DNA of 64,000 nucleotides from Anthoceros angustus (Eukaryota; Streptophyta; Anthocerotopsida; Anthocerotales; Anthocerotaceae). Made by a program: the position numbers and the translations under genes. Shown here piece after piece: positions 18,929 through 31,879 of the stretch. Within the stretch, counting starts at the first letter, position 1, and each line of letters starts with the position of its first letter. Location of the stretch: NCBI GenBank assembly GCA_010909165.1, contig MU008191.1, positions 124,001 to 188,000 on the forward strand, given 5' to 3'. The notes beneath the pieces were generated by a model, which was not told where the DNA came from, made no database searches, and saw only the letters and a program-made list of their open reading frames with translations.

Positions 18929-21900
18929 TGGGGCTGGGACTTTCGGCCACGGCCAGCGCGCGCACAATCCCGTGTCGTTGTAGCAAGGGGTCCGTTGCCA
19001 AGACAATGATAGGCTCCGTTTGGCACGTTTTCAACCGATTCTCACCTCAACGTAGTGACCGTATCGGACTCAAGCACGCGCGTTCGCAGTTTTACGACTA
19101 ACTACTCTTAACGTTCACCGAACAGGCCCGGCGTGGCCAAACGTTTAAGGACTCGTTCGCGTCCGTATCCTACCAGTCCGTCCCTCGTCCGTCTAGTCCG
19201 TTCTCCTCACCACTCTCACTACGCTCATCGTTCTTTGGGGGAAGAATGGGTGGGTTGCGTGGTCCGGACCTCCTTCGTCGTTCCGCCGGGCCTCTCTGTC
19301 CGGGCTCTACACACCCTCCCGGAGTTCCTCTGGCTCACGCGTTCCGGTCCGTCCAACGTCGGTCCGTTGCTGTGGAAGAGCAAGGGTCTCTGATCGTTCG
19401 CCCCTGCACACACCACCACACGTTAGGGTCCGTCACCAGGACCTTGATCAATCTCTCCGGGGTTGTCATGCACATTGTGACTCGGGACTCACGTTATAGC
19501 AACAGCGCAAGGGTCTACAAAAGCCAGTATCCACCCAAGAAAAGATGCTTTACTAGAGCAGCCGGCCCTCTTATACTCGCCCAAGGCGGCGTCTTTATTA
19601 CACTCTATTTGGTGGTGGCACATTTCGGTGTACTAACTTGCCGCCTATTTCCCCTATTCCGCCTATCTCGTTGTCGGTGGTGAGTGCTCTTAGTTAGCCT
19701 CGGTGCTCGTGGCCCAATCCCTAGCCCTGATAGCTGCGGGGCACCCAATCGGATGATCCGCGGGCCTTCCCTTCGAGACTGTCGGTTGACCGGCGGCGAC
19801 GTGATCACCAAGTCCTCCTCTCCTTCCTCTCTTGCCTCACTTGTGAGCCCTTGCTCTGCGGGTCCCCCGAGAGGTTGTTCCACCGGAGCAGGTCGGTGGT
19901 GATTTCCCCTCCCCCCTGAGTTTGGACCTCGGGGTCCAGTCTCGACTCTAGAGTCCGACCTCAGGGTCCGGCCTTACTTCTGGAGTCCGGACCTCGGGGT
20001 CTGATCTCGACTCTGGGGTCCGGACCTCAAGGTCCGGCCTTATTTCTGGAGTTCGGACCTCGGGGTCCAGTCTCAATTCCGGAGTCCTTGGACTTCTCCG
20101 CCCCGTGGACTTCCCGGGGGTCCGTCCTCCTCCACCGGACCCTCACGTTGTCCCAAGTCCTCCGGGACTTCCCCCTCTATGGCCCCCTCGGGGCCCTCCT
20201 CCCTTCCTTCCGTAGTGGGGTGCAGTGCCTCGGGGCCGGTGGGGTCCATGTCTGCTCCTCCAGTGATCCCTTCCCCCTGTCGTGGCGAGCAGCTCCCAAG
20301 GTCAGTGGCCGTCTCTCGGGCCTTCATCTCTCCTCCTCCTCCTTGACTCGTCAGGTCCGTCAATTTGATTGGGGTGACTCCACGACCTCCGGGGCCTTGA
20401 GGAGCTCCAGCGTGGTAGTAAAGTCTAAAGTCGACTTGTTGGTGCCTCCTCCACATGGGCCGAGCAGTATTCCCTCCTCGGAGGTGCTCGGTAGTTGGGC
20501 GTCTTGGCCGGCTTCTTGGCCGTCTCAGGTCGCTAGGCCCGAACTCGGGACTCTCTTGAGGCCGCCAAGGCTCTCAGGCACCTCCTGCAGCCTCTGCGGT
20601 GCTCTCGTGCTCCTCCTCTCGCCCGTTGGCTCGACCAACTTCGGCCATGGAGCTCGTTGTCCCTCTGCCGCGTCGGACCCGGACCACGCTCCTCTCGAGC
20701 CTCTCCCTCCATCCATCTTTGCTCGGAGGGCCACCATCTCCCTTCCCAGGTGGTCCGGCACCTCTGCCCGGCTCCTGGCTTCCTCCAGCTCCTTCTCCAA
20801 TTCAGCGATGTCCATCTCCTTAGTTCGCCGTCGACTCTCCTCCCCCCTCCAACAGAGCTGGAGACGCTCGATCTCTTGCTCATGGTCCATGATTCTCCCT
20901 TTGAGAATTCCATGTCGCTCCACCGTGTCTTGGAGCTGCAGCTCCAAGGTATCCCTGCGATCCTCCGACTCTGGCCCCTCCTCCGCTCCACCAGCTGTGC
21001 AGGAGATCCTCTATCTCGGCAGCCTCCTTTCTTCTTCACGGCTTGCCGTACGCTCGCCGCCACCTCGGCCTTGAGTTAGCCGCGGCTACCCTAGTCTCCC
21101 TCCACGGTTTCGGTCTCGCCGGTGGTAATTCCCGTCTTCGCCGCGGCCTCGGCCTCCCGCGCCGCCTTCACCTGAGCCTCCCAGGCTTGGTGTTGCTCCT
21201 GCCTAGCCGTCTCGGCTAGGTCCCTAGCCCTTTTCGCCTGCCTTCGGGCCTCCTCCAACTCCCTCTGAGCTACTTCCCTCTGTTTGCAAGGTCCCCGCCT
21301 TGGGCTCCTGGCTTGCTTGGTGCTGTGAGGAACTTGGTCCGATCTAGTTGAACGGATTGGGCCTCTCTCTCCGCCGCCCGGCGCTTCTCCTCCTCCATTC
21401 TCGCGAGGGACTCCGCCTTCTTCCTGGCCGCTTGGGCCGCCTCCACCTGACCCTGGAGCTCCACCATCCGTTGCCAGGTGGCCTCCACTTCGTGGGTCTT
21501 CTCCGCCGTTGGACCGCCTTCGGGTGATGTAGTGGGTCGTGGATGTCGTGGGGTCTTCTCCGCCGTGGGAACCGCAGAGACCCCAGAGCATACCGTCCAT
21601 GACAGTAGCTAGAACCGTGTCTCTTCCACGGCCACCGCTGGGGAGGCACCCAAGAAGTCCGTCGTGGGTGCGGGCATCTCTTGGTCCGTTAGGGACCGCC
21701 ATCACTGCGATCGGAGCGGTGGACCAATGTCTCCGACCCAGACCCTCGGTCACAGTGCTGGGCGGACCTTCCACTTCCTTGGCCCTTTTGGCCGCTAGCT
21801 CCTCCTCTGCCCTTCTTCGCTTGGGACTCGGAGGTGGTGAGGGGTCGTGGTAGCCCTCTTGCCTCTCCCGGTTGGGGACAAGGCAGGCTCGGGGGTGGGG

Positions 21901-23664
21901 TTCTTGCGATGTCCTCCACGCTCACAGGCGTCCCTCTGCTCTCTCAGCCTCCTCAGTTTCCTGCCACTCCATTGGCGGGAAAGAGACCGGTCTTGATCTG
22001 GCTAGTTGGCGGGGCCGTCTTCCGCCTCTTCGCTTCCGCCTAGTCGTGAGTTCGGTTCTAGAGTTGTTGTGGGGCTCTTTGATCCTGCTGGCGTCGCGAC
22101 ATGACTCCCTTCTGCCAGCGCCTCCTCCTGCGTGGGTGCTCGTGAAGGACTAAGAAGAAGGCAGGAATGTCTTCCCACACTTCCACAGGTGGCGAGGGGT
22201 CCGTTCAAGCGTGTTGGTCAGATCCCTCCCAATCGTCCTCCTCCCGGACACTTGGTCTGGCCGGACACTCTGTGTTCTTCCTTCGCTTCTGCTTGGGCGA
22301 GTCCTTCATGGCGCCGCTCTTCTTCTCCTTCCTTGAGGAGGTTCATGTGCCCCACACATGGATAATAAGCAGCGACAAGCCGGGGTGGTCTCACTCCTCA
22401 ACTTCCGGGCCTCTGGTTGATCATGGCGAATAATTCTTTTCGATCGGCCCGCTTCCCCTCTGCGGGCGTGGAGGAACACCGACAAGTTGTCACCAGGTGG
22501 TCCCACCTTGGTGAGCATGTTCCGATGGGCGATGATCTTCGCCACTGCTCGCACCCTCATCTGGGAGGTCAGCATCGACCATCCGTTGGAGGATCATTGC
22601 GTTCCCGGTCTCAAGAGGGCGCTCGGCGCGTCCACCTTCCTTTCACCTTGAGGGCTTTGGAACCACTCCCCTACTTCCTCATTTGGGCGGTTGTACCGCC
22701 TCGGGACCTCCAGTCCACCTCACAGGTCCTCCACGGAGGTTCTTGGGCGGACCTCCTTGTTGCCTTAACATCTTGGGCATACTCCGGACTAGGGGCGTTA
22801 TCAGGTCGAGGCGGCTGGAAAATATCCAGTGCGGTCTTCCGAGCTCCTCCGCCTCGCCAAGGTCCGAAGTCGGGAGTGGCGCTTGGTGCGATATTCCGTT
22901 CCACGAGCACTGGGGCTCCCCACTGCCTTCTTGGGCCCCATTGCGCTCCTCTTGCTCTCATTGTTGGGGTTGAGGCTCAACAATCCTCATCCTTTTGTCG
23001 GCTGCGTCGGTCACTCCAACCACGAGGATGAGCGCGCTGCTGGGTGCTTGAGAGACAACGCCCGAGCGTGTCTCGGCGCGAGAGGCGCAACCGTCGCAGT
23101 CGCTTGGAAGAATGACCTTCGCTCGGGCATAGCGTCGAGTAACCGGTGGCGGGCGTCTCTTGCTGCCGTGGCTTCGAGGCCTACATGGCTTACTCTAGCC
23201 TTACTGTGCGCGTGCTCTAGCCTTCTGGCCCGCGTACTCTGTATCAGTGTATCGCCAACCGCGTACTCTGGCCTTGATGGTACGCCAGCGTACTCTGGCC
23301 CCTCGCTAGCACCACATACTCGGGCGTGAATGCCTATAACGACCAGCGGCAACCCCTCGTGTCCTGCATGCACATCACCGCCGGTCGTGGCTGCACAAAA
23401 TCGCTCCCGACTCCCAAGTTACTTTACTCGTACTTATCATGCCGGGGTGTAGTCCGGACTTACCGATGTGCTCCAGAGTGCGGTATCAGCTCGGAGTGTC
23501 GTCGTGGCCGCTCACGGAGTCGATGCGGAGTCGCTGCCTACTCCAGTGTAGTCAGGAGTACTCGATATATTTCTCCCTTTCCGCCTTATTTTCTACTCCA
23601 CACCTCTGAAAAAAAGCAAAACCCTAGCTCATTACCTACCAAAGGGAAGAGTCCATAGTCCACA
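18929..23664 (-). repeat. Solo LTR B of the gypsy family (4.7 kb)
   Basis: On the minus strand it starts TGTGGACTATGG at 23664 and ends at 18929 after the conserved block ending CTACAACGACACGGGATTGTG. No gypsy internal region or primer site adjoins it, so it is probably a solo LTR. The flanks GGGAT (left) and GACAT (right) are only partly alike, so the target duplication is decayed or the ends are off by a few bases. A TATA-like CGTTATAG lies near 23333. Confidence 0.8.
20525..22941 (-). pseudogene. LTR-internal coiled-coil open frame in LTR B
   Basis: Starts MGPKKAVG at 22941. Downstream pieces include MARIIVHRNMLTKVGPPGDN (about 22510), a Pro/Gly-rich middle, then the best preserved coiled coil in the window: one stretch near 21090-21300 rich in REVAQRELEEARRQAKRARD and another at 20947-20525 reading HEQEIERLQL and DIAELEKELEEARSRAE. 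Heptad-like Leu/Ala spacing is evident. This is the clearest view of the C-terminal part of the LTR-encoded protein. Several frame breaks remain. Confidence 0.55.
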
Positions 23665-24102
23665 GACATGAGACACGGTTGTTAGCCACCAGCATGGTGG
23701 ACATGTATGTTAAATGTGGGAGCCAAGGGCGAGTTTCCATGAGGACCCGCTGAGACCCGGAACCCACGGAAGGGTTCATGTTTCATTTCTATGCTCTCTG
23801 CTCCGCATCCCCTCGTATCCTTGACTTGAAGGCACGTGGCGGTGTAAACTTTTAAGGTGACCAGCAACGTCCCATAACCCATCTCATCACTTCATCTCAT
23901 CTCATCTCATCTCTTACCCAATCTCCATGGGATTGCCTGGCAGCCCATCCATACTTCCTTCTCGCACATGAATGTTGGGTGTCTTATGTGTCGTGTGCAT
24001 TCACATCAGTGGAAGCCAGAGAGCGTTTTACTCTTCGCCAACATGTACGCCTTGTCCTTGGTGCATTCTTGCGCATTGTGTTTTGTGCAGTGTTGAGTTC
24101 AC
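23665..24102. other. No gene seen; includes (CATCT)n at 23893-23913
   Basis: Spacer between LTR B and the Harbinger fragment. It contains four to five CATCT units. Confidence 0.6.
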
Positions 24103-24760
24103 ATGGCCTCACAACTGAATGCTAGTTTACTGGCCGTGATTATGGCCATTGTGTTGGTTGTGAAATATGTACTTGATGCTATCACTCATGTCCAGAGAAA
24201 TTTGTTGGGAGTTGAGGGCATGGGGTGGATGTTCTGTGGAGATCAATTGGACCTTGACGATGTCATGGAAAATTTCATGATTGCAATGGATGAGTTTCAT
24301 GGTGTGCTCTCTGTCATTATCACTACTACATATCTACCGAGGGGTCTTCTCAATGGCATTCAGTATGGGGGACTTTACATCAAACCAAGGATCAAAGACT
24401 CATGGGCTCTATACAAACATGTGGCCTTAACAGATGAGCGCCGGTTTGCAAGATTCTTCAGGTTCTCATGGACTACATTCAACTACAATTGTTCTCTCAT
24501 TGCTCATGATTTGGAGTCCATCCAGGTCCCAGGCTTTGGCACAACTCCAGGGCGAATCATTCCTATGGACAAGCAAGTTCGCATTGCATTGCGGAGACTC
24601 GCAAAGGGTGACACTTATATTTCAATTGGAGAAGCTTTTGGTGTGGGCTCTATTACATACAGCATGTAAGATTTTGCACAGATTCGTGACTTCCTTGATG
24701 GTTCGTAGGAGAAACCATCTTGTGTGGCCATCATCAGTTGCTATGCCACTGATTAAATGT
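24103..24760 (+). pseudogene. PIF/Harbinger transposase, N-terminal fragment
   Basis: A frame of 188 codons reads RRFARFFRFSWTTFNYNCSL, then QVRIALRRLAKGDTYISIGE and AFGVGSITYSM, the N-terminal helix-turn-helix region of HARBI1/ALP1-like transposases (family wording: VAIALRRLASGDSxxSVGxxFGVGxSTVS). After a frameshift near 24665 it continues CKILHRFVTSLMVRRRNHLVWPSS, the next family block. The DDE catalytic domain is missing: the sequence passes at once into a minisatellite. An intact domesticated ALP1-like gene is excluded by the truncation. Confidence 0.8.
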
Positions 24761-24769
24761 TGCTACTTG

Positions 24770-24890
24770 AGACACCGAAATTGCCATTTCAACAGAAGCT
24801 GCTATTTGAACAAAGCTTCCATTCCAAGAAGCTGCCATTCCTACTGAAGTTGCCATTCCTACTCAAGCTGCCATTTCTTACTATCTGATT
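24770..24890 (+). repeat. Short-period minisatellite beside Harbinger fragment
   Basis: Repeats of the type GAAGTTGCCATTCCTACT, with variants GAAGCTGCCATT, AAAGCTTCCATT and CAAGCTGCCATT, every 16-19 bases. The core GTTGCCATT recurs, on the other strand, in the minisatellite at 45017-45297, which also borders a Harbinger element. Confidence 0.75.
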
Positions 24891-25401
24891 GTGCAACGTC
24901 CTGATCCGTTGAAGCCATGTAGCTGTGCGTGAATGGCCGCGATGACACTGGCCTTGATGCCGCCGGTAATAGAAGTCCGCTTCCCCACATTTTGCTAGAT
25001 TGTCGCATATTTCCGCATATTGTGAAACCATATTGCCGCATTGCCACAAACAGGTGATCGTAAAATGGGTATTCCTGAACGGAAGGATAATCCGTTGAAC
25101 GGAAGCCATGGTGGCACCCGGTCGCCTCCCAGTGGAGAGTCTGCTCAGGTCAATACCTCCCGAAAATAAACCGCTCAAACTCAGCGGGTTCGCTCAGATT
25201 CACGAACGTATGCACAAAAAAATAGTTTGGCCAAACGCGTGAGTCAGCATCCATTTTGAGCCGAAAGGGTCTCTTGGAAACCCGCCCTCACAACATGCCC
25301 GTAGGCTGTTCGACAATATGCCTGCAAGAGATGTGGAACGCATTGTTTGCAACCTGTGGTCAACAACCTAAACAACCTGCACAATGTGCAAGCGAAGAGT
25401 A

Positions 25402-25493
25402 CGACCCTTTATATTAAGGGCCCGTAAAGCCACGTCAACACGGAGAACGAATTTCCTCCAATTTCGGTTTCGGATGGGACATCCGCTCATGGG
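25402..25493 (+). repeat. Dispersed repeat, partner of 54012-54102
   Basis: Both contain GCCCGTAAAG, GGAGAACGAA, TTTCCTCC or TTCCCTCG and GGGACATCCGCTC or GGGACATTCGCTC in the same order and spacing. Origin unknown. Confidence 0.6.
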
Positions 25494-25577
25494 TCTCGCA
25501 ATACGGCGCAGTACCTAATGAGACAAACTTTGTCGTGCCGGTGTTCTATGCAAGTAAACCCGACCCGGTGTTCCCCT

Positions 25578-25618
25578 AGAAGAAGAAGAAGAAGAAGAAG
25601 AAGAAGAAGAAGAAGAAT
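25578..25618 (+). repeat. (AAG)n microsatellite
   Basis: About thirteen AGA/AAG units. Confidence 0.95.
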
Positions 25619-25739
25619 TTTATTTAAGTCCAATAAGGACGGATCTCCGTCATGGGACTTGGTACTTAACAACTTGTACCATGGTATGCCTAAGCTACTT
25701 GCACCAAGGGCATCCATTCCCTTTAGGCATCCCATCTAA

Positions 25740-26231
25740 TTACGATCAGGGATGCTTAATAACCACGTTCTTATAATGTGTGTCCATTTGGCCTAAGCCA
25801 TTTGGACACACATTTGGCTTAGGCCGTCCTGAGTGCAAAGTCCCGAAACAGCCGACCCGGTGATCCCCTAAGCCATCCCTAGTACACAGTCCCAAAACTT
25901 ACAGGCTTCCCAAAACTTGTAGGCGTATCGTCGAGTGTGGAGGCTTTCGGCCACTCCACCTTTACATTGTGTGGTTGGTCTTCATTATGATGAGCATTGA
26001 AGGAATGTGATTGTTTCTCATCATCAATTTGTTGGTTTCAGCTCGACAAGAATTAGATTGGGGCAACGATGAATACCTGGACATGCCTTGGTGGTATATG
26101 CCTATGCTTCTTTTTCTACTCACATGGTTTTATGTCATGAATCTTAAGTGGCAATCATGATTGTTGGCATGAATGCCAGCTCTCCAATAGAGTGTGGTGG
26201 AAATTCCCTAGGCTATACGTGTTATGGCGAA
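25740..26231. other. No gene seen
   Basis: Spacer left of element C. The phrase TTGGCCTAAGCCATTTGGACACACATTTGGCTTAGGCC at 25789-25827 contains a short inverted repeat (GGCCTAAGCCA with TGGCTTAGGCC). Confidence 0.5.
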
Positions 26232-29200
26232 TGTGTTTGACTTGCGATGGCCGGTAGGCGCACAATCCCGTGTCGTTGTAGGAAGAAATCCGTTCCCAAG
26301 GGAATGATAGGCTCCGTTTGCGCGTTTCGTGATTCTTACCACTAGCTCGTTCGATCTCAACACATACTCTAACTACTCAGCGTTCACCGTCTGGGCCGGT
26401 ATGGCCAAGCGTTTAGGGACCCGTTCGGCGTCCGTATCGTTCACATTCGTCACTCACACTTCGGTCCTTTCCTCTCCCTCACGCTACACTCCTCGGTCTT
26501 AGAAAAAGCAGCGGGTTACAGTCCGGACCTCCTCGTCGTTCCGGGCCTCTCGTCCAGCTCTGCCGCCCTCCGGAGTTCCTCGGCTCACACGTTCAGTCCG
26601 TTCGGTCTTTGGGGGCGGCTCCGGGCACGGGTCACCCGATCACCCTGCACACACCACAACACGTTAGGTCGTCACGGGACCACGATCAATCTCCCGGGCG
26701 CCGTGCACCTTTCGGTGACTCGGGACTCACGTTAGCAGAAGACACACAAAGGTGCAAGAGCGGCATCAACACCAAGAAAGATGATTTATTGGGCCTTAGC
26801 CCTCTTATACTCGCCGGTGGTGCCTTTATTACACCTCTATTACGGTGAGGGCCCATTTCGGTGTGCCTAACCGCCGCCTACTACGCCTATTCCACCTATC
26901 GCCGTCGGTGGTGGGTGGATAGCCCCATTCCTTCTTGGCACGGCCCAAAGCCATGTGCGGCGCTCGGATGATCCGCGGACCCTTCCTCTTCATGCAGCCG
27001 GGCTGCGCCACCGGTGGCGGCACGTGATCACCAAGTCTTCCTCGTCCTCCCTCTTCTCTCTCTGGCGGGCCCTGGGGTGGGCCCTCAATGGATCTGCTGG
27101 GGTTGGTGGTGGCTCTCCCCACTCCCAGTTTGGACCTCGGGACCTGTCTCGACTCGAGTCCGGACCTCTAGGTCAGTCTTCCCTCTGAGGTCCGGTCTCC
27201 TGGGCCCGGCCTTCTTTGAGTCGGTCCTCGGGGCCGGACTTGCCTCAGGTCGGTCTTGGACCCAACCCTTCCACAGGGTCCGGACCTCGGGGTCGGATCG
27301 TCACTGAGTGGATCCCTAAGTCAGACTTCCTTGAGGCGGACCTCGGGATCGGCCTTTCCTCGAGTCAGGACAAAGTCAGGACCTCGAACTCTGGGCATGC
27401 CTCCCGGGCTGGTCAGGTTCATCCACTGAGCCCTCCCTTGGTTCCCGAATGCCCGGTTGCTTTCCTTCCTCTCAAGATCCTCCCTCGTCCTTCCATGCGA
27501 GGGTCTTAAGTCTTACCTCGGTGTGTGCCCTTCCTCCTCCGGTTCCTCCTGCTCTCCCTCGCTGCTGCCGTCGTCAAGCAGGCTCCTAGGACTCCAGCGG
27601 TTGTCTTGTCCCGGTCCGTCCTCTCGCTCCTCCTTCCATCCCTTGAGTCCACCCTCCACTGGGGTGGCGCGGGACCTCGAGCCTTGAGGAGCTCTGCGTG
27701 GTAGTAGGCGGTCAATCGACTTTGAATCGCCTCCTCCACATGAGCACACTCCCTCCTCAGGTGCTCCGGCAGCGGATCGCCCGGCCTGCTCCCGTCTCTG
27801 GCCAAGCTTACGGTATGGTGCGGACTCCCTTGAGGCCGTCAAGGCTGCCTCCGTTACCTCTTGCAACCTTGCTTTCGGCGTTCTCCTCCTCCGTCGTTGT
27901 TGCTCACTTGATTCTGCCATGGGTGAGCTCCCTTCTGCTTCCTGTAGCTTTTCCTCCAGTGCTTTCTTCCCCCCGTCTATTCTTTCCGGAGGTCCTCCAC
28001 TTCCTTCTCCAGGCGGGCGGTATCCCGTCAGGCTCCGCCACATCCTGCTGCAACCTTGCGGCCGAACTCCTTGCAGCCTTTTCTCCTCCGTCTTCAAGCG
28101 GGCTGGGCGTTCTACCTCTCGAAGTCTTGGATTCTCTCGTTGAGAACCCCTGCTCCGTGCATCTTGGGTTGCAACTCCAAGGTGTCCTTGTTCCTCCGGC
28201 TCCTGCCGCCCTTCTACCTCCTGCAGTGCACCACAGGGTCCCCAATCTCCCGGGTGCTGGCCTCAGCCTCCTCACGGCTCGTGCTTGCTCCGACCACTTG
28301 CTCGGCCAGTTGGCGGCTCTCTCGGCCGCCTCCCTCCACGGTTCGATCACGCCGATAGTGATCGCGATCGGCCGCCGTGGCCTCCGCCTCCTTGGCCACC
28401 TTCACACAGCCTCTCCGGCTTGGCTCTGGTCGGTCAGGCTGCCTCGCAGATCCGCGCCCGTTCGCTTGCGCCGGGCGTCCTCGCTTCTGCTGCGCTCGCC
28501 CCTCACTGCGGAGGTCCTCCGCGCTTGGGCCTCCTTGGCCAGCTTTTGTTCCTCGGTGAAGGAATTTGTCCGGTCCTTGCGGATGGACGGACCTCCCTCT
28601 CCGCCTCCGGCGTTTCCTTCCTCAATCGGCCGAGCTTGGCCTTCCTTCTCGCCTCTGGGCTCCCTCCAGCTGCTCACGGAGGCACCATGCGCCTCGGGTG
28701 GCTTCCACCTCACAGGTCTTCTCGGCCATCCCTTGAGACCCCAGGCATTCCATGGGTAGCAGGAACCACCGTGTTTCCTCCACGGCGGCTGATGAGGCTC
28801 CCACAAAGTCCGTGGCGGGGCCGGCATCTCCGTCCGTCAAGGACCTCCATACTGAGGAGCAAGTCTGGGTTCTCGGACAATCGGGACCCTTAGGTCACGA
28901 GTCTTGGCTCAGCTTCCCCTCCTTGGCCCTTTTGGCGCGAGCTCCTTCTCCGCCCTTTTCCTCCACAGGGCTCGGCGGAGGTGATGGAGTCAGGGACGCC
29001 CTTTGCCCCTTCACCGGCGGGACCCGGCTCTGGATCTGTGCTGTGTCCTCCTGCTCCTCCTTCGCCTCCTTCGCTTCCTCGCTTCTTGCCACTCGTCGGC
29101 GGGGGAGAATCAGCATGGCCCAGGGTGCAGCGTTGGTAGCCGTGGTCTTGCGTCTCTTGGCTCTCTCACAGTCGGCGGGCTCCTCGGGGAGTGATGGCAG

Positions 29201-30642
29201 TGGCGGGGCTGCAGGGTGTTCTTCTGCTTGGGCTTACGGTTGGGGCACGGAAGGAGGCGGGGAATTCCCATACTGGGGTGGTGAGGGGTCCGTTCAGCGT
29301 ATGGAGTCAGGAATCCTCAGTCGTCCTCCTCCGTCCGTTTGGTTTTGACGACCGGCCTCCTCCCTCGGCGCCCTTGCCGCTCCACTTGGCGGGGCCTCGG
29401 TCCTTTCCGGGCGCTCGCTCAAGCTCTCCTTCCTTGAGGAGCTCATGCCCCATACATGGATCGGTATGGGGCGGCCCAGATGGCGAGGCTTCTCGGTCAC
29501 TGAGCTTGCGAGCCTCACAGCTAAAGGCGAAGATAATCCTTCCCGTCGCCCTCTTCCCAGCGGCAGCGTGCGGGAACACCAATAGATTATCACCAAGGTG
29601 ATCCACCTTTTGGTAGGTTCGATGGACGATGATCCGGGCCACCGCCCACTCGGCATCAGGTCGGATATCGACCAACCGTTGGTGGTCGTTGCGTCGAGCC
29701 TTAGCATCACTGTGGTGGCCTATCTTCCCCTTCGCCTTGAGGGGCTCGGCACCACTCCCCTCTTCCTCCTTGGGCGGTTGTAGGCGCCTTGGGACCTCAA
29801 GGTCCATCGCCTTGGGTCCTCCCGGAGGTTCTTGGACCGCACCTCCTTGTTGCGCCCGGCATCTTGGGCAAACTCCGGACGGTGACCTTCAAATGTCGGA
29901 CCATTTGGAACACATCCAAATGCCACTCCTGCACCAATTCTCCCGCTGAGCGAGCCCAAAGTCCGGATAGCGCGGGTCACAATGTTGCGCTCCACAAGGT
30001 TCCATGGCTCCCAAACTTCCGGGCTTTTGGGTGCCATCGCCTTCTCCTCCTTGGTTGCTGGCCGCTTGCCGAGGCTGGCGTTGCGCCTTCGCGTTGCTCT
30101 CCGACCTCAGCGGTGAGCGCGGCAGGCGTCAGTGTCCACGAGATACGCGGAGCGGTTGCGGGCGCAGATCGTGTCTCGAGGTGGCGGCCTTCTTGACCAC
30201 GCCGGGAGTAACGGCGGGCGCCTCTTCATCGTGGCGGAGTGCGCATGGCTTACTCGCCTCGCTGCAGCGTGCACGGCCTTACTGCGCGTACTCGGCCTCG
30301 CGTGCTGCAGCGCGCGGCGGCGTGAATACATATAACGGCCTCTGGCAGGTTACGGTCTGACCACTGCATGCCGTCCTCCACTCGGGTCGTCACGTGGCGT
30401 CGCCTAGTCCGTCCTTCGCCCAACTTCTAAGTTACTTTCCACGTACTTATCACCGGTCACGGGTGGGTCGGACTTATCCCGTTACCGCGCGCCATCGTAG
30501 GTCTTGCGTTCCTCACTCCGGTCGAGTATACTCCGGTCGAGTCAGTGCTAAGTGCTTATTTCCTCCTTTTCGCCTCATTTTATCCTTGCTCACAAAAACA
30601 AAACCCTACCTAATTTCTAACCCCCGAAGTCCGTAGTCCACA
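26232..30642 (-). repeat. 3' LTR of element C (4.4 kb)
   Basis: On the minus strand it starts TGTGGACTACGGACTTCGGG at 30642. Its end near 26232 follows the conserved block at 26250-26330. A TATA-like CGTTATATG lies near 30337, about 300 bp inside the LTR, and the LTR-internal ATG follows at 30037. Confidence 0.85.
27500..30037 (-). pseudogene. LTR-internal coiled-coil open frame, 3' LTR of element C
   Basis: Starts MAPKSPEVWEPWNLVERNIV at 30037, about 605 bp inside the LTR. A further stretch (29807 to about 29300) reads ARRNDHQRLVDIRPDAEW, ARIIVHRTYQKVDHLGDNLL and ERAPGKDRG. Then come Pro/Ser-rich linkers and Glu/Arg/Ala-rich coiled-coil stretches down to about 27500. These segments match those in the other LTRs block by block in the same order. 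No known domain is recognised. Indels split it into at least six pieces. Confidence 0.55.
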
Positions 30643-30675
30643 TACTCCCTTCTCACTGTTGGCGTCTCGCCAACA

Positions 30676-31640
30676 CTAAGCGTGTACTTTTCACCGCCAC
30701 CCGTTCACCAGTGGGCGGTTCACCATCCAAGCGCCGTGAGCGGACCCATTGGGGTATACTGTACGACTTGGTAAGGCCCCATCCATCGTAGGTGGAGTTT
30801 ACAGGAAGTGCATATGTCGGTATCGTAAGGAGGCGGATCTCCCTCCTTCACATACTCCCGATTCTAAAACGCTATCATGCCACGGCTTGCGTTGATTACA
30901 TACCGATTGCATTATTATTGCGCCTCTTCCGGTCCTCCGTGTCTTGTACAAACCCTAGCAACCGCTCGGTTGGCTCTCTTCATCCGTTAAGCGCCTTTCC
31001 ATCATGACCGGAGTGTTGGCACCTCAAACTCGGCCGGCATAACGGGTGAGTGCCGCCGTCGAATAATACGGAGTTCGTTGCGTGGTTACCTTCTGCCGTT
31101 ACGAGCGCCCGCCGATGGCGACTTTGTATCGATCGTGCGCATAGTTAACCGTCGCTTATTGAGGATCGGCGAGATAAGTCCATTGGTCTTCTCCGTCGAT
31201 CCGTTGGCCTTGGATTGTAGGGGCGTTTACGATGTGTGATTGCGAAATAGTCCGTCATTGCGTTATCACATCATTGAGGAAATGGGTTCCCCTATCACCG
31301 GTAGCGGACACCCATACCTTGTGATGATGTTTTCGTGAGGAATTTGGCCACCGTGCTCATGTCCGTTCGTAGCGACCTTCAACCCACAGTGCGGTGGTCC
31401 GTTGCCACCAAGATGTACCGCTTACATGTGCACGGTGGTTGGTGTATGGGTCCAGTCGATGCCCATTTCTCAAAAGGCGCTAGTGCTAGTATGGGCACTA
31501 ACGGCCATTGAGTTGTGGCCGTCGGCTTCCCGATCCGCGGACAAGCATCACACTTCTTCACAAATTGGTGTGTTTCCCCATACATGGTGGGCCACAGTAC
31601 CCAGCCTCCAAGATTTTCTTGGTGGTGACCTGTGCTGCAT
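30676..31640 (-). pseudogene. Integrase remnant of element C
   Basis: Contains FVKKCDACPRIGKP (zinc-binding Cys pair), PLVPILALAPFEKW and KRYILVATDHRT, all typical of the gypsy integrase zinc finger and start of the catalytic core. It ends near 30676, about 20 bases before the polypurine tract. The downstream core is broken by frameshifts. Confidence 0.75.
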
Positions 31641-31879
31641 AATGTCCACCACCTAGTCCTTCGTGCATCCCCTTTATTACCACCTCCGTTTCCGTCTGTT
31701 GGAGGTACCTTCGTTCCACCGTCCCTTAAAGATGCACGTTATCTGATAGGAAAGGCGGCGTAGTGCACAAAGGCTGCCTGGACCCGGTTCGATTCGTTGG
31801 GTAGCTCCATCTCCCATAGGTACTTCCAACTCCGCGTAAGAGGCCGCCCCTGCGTCCTCCTTCTGCCGTGGGTCCTGTT

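Noticed and set aside
18929-23664. Target duplication for LTR B (GGGAT/GACAT)
   Set aside because: Only three of five bases agree, so it is not claimed.
24103-24760. Domesticated ALP1-like gene
   Set aside because: The DDE domain is missing and the frame breaks near 24665, so it is a transposon relic.
25160-25190. AAACTCAGCGGGT, as in the reverse complement of the ITS2-26S rRNA junction
   Set aside because: Only about 13 bases match; neither the 26S start nor ITS2 continues on either side.
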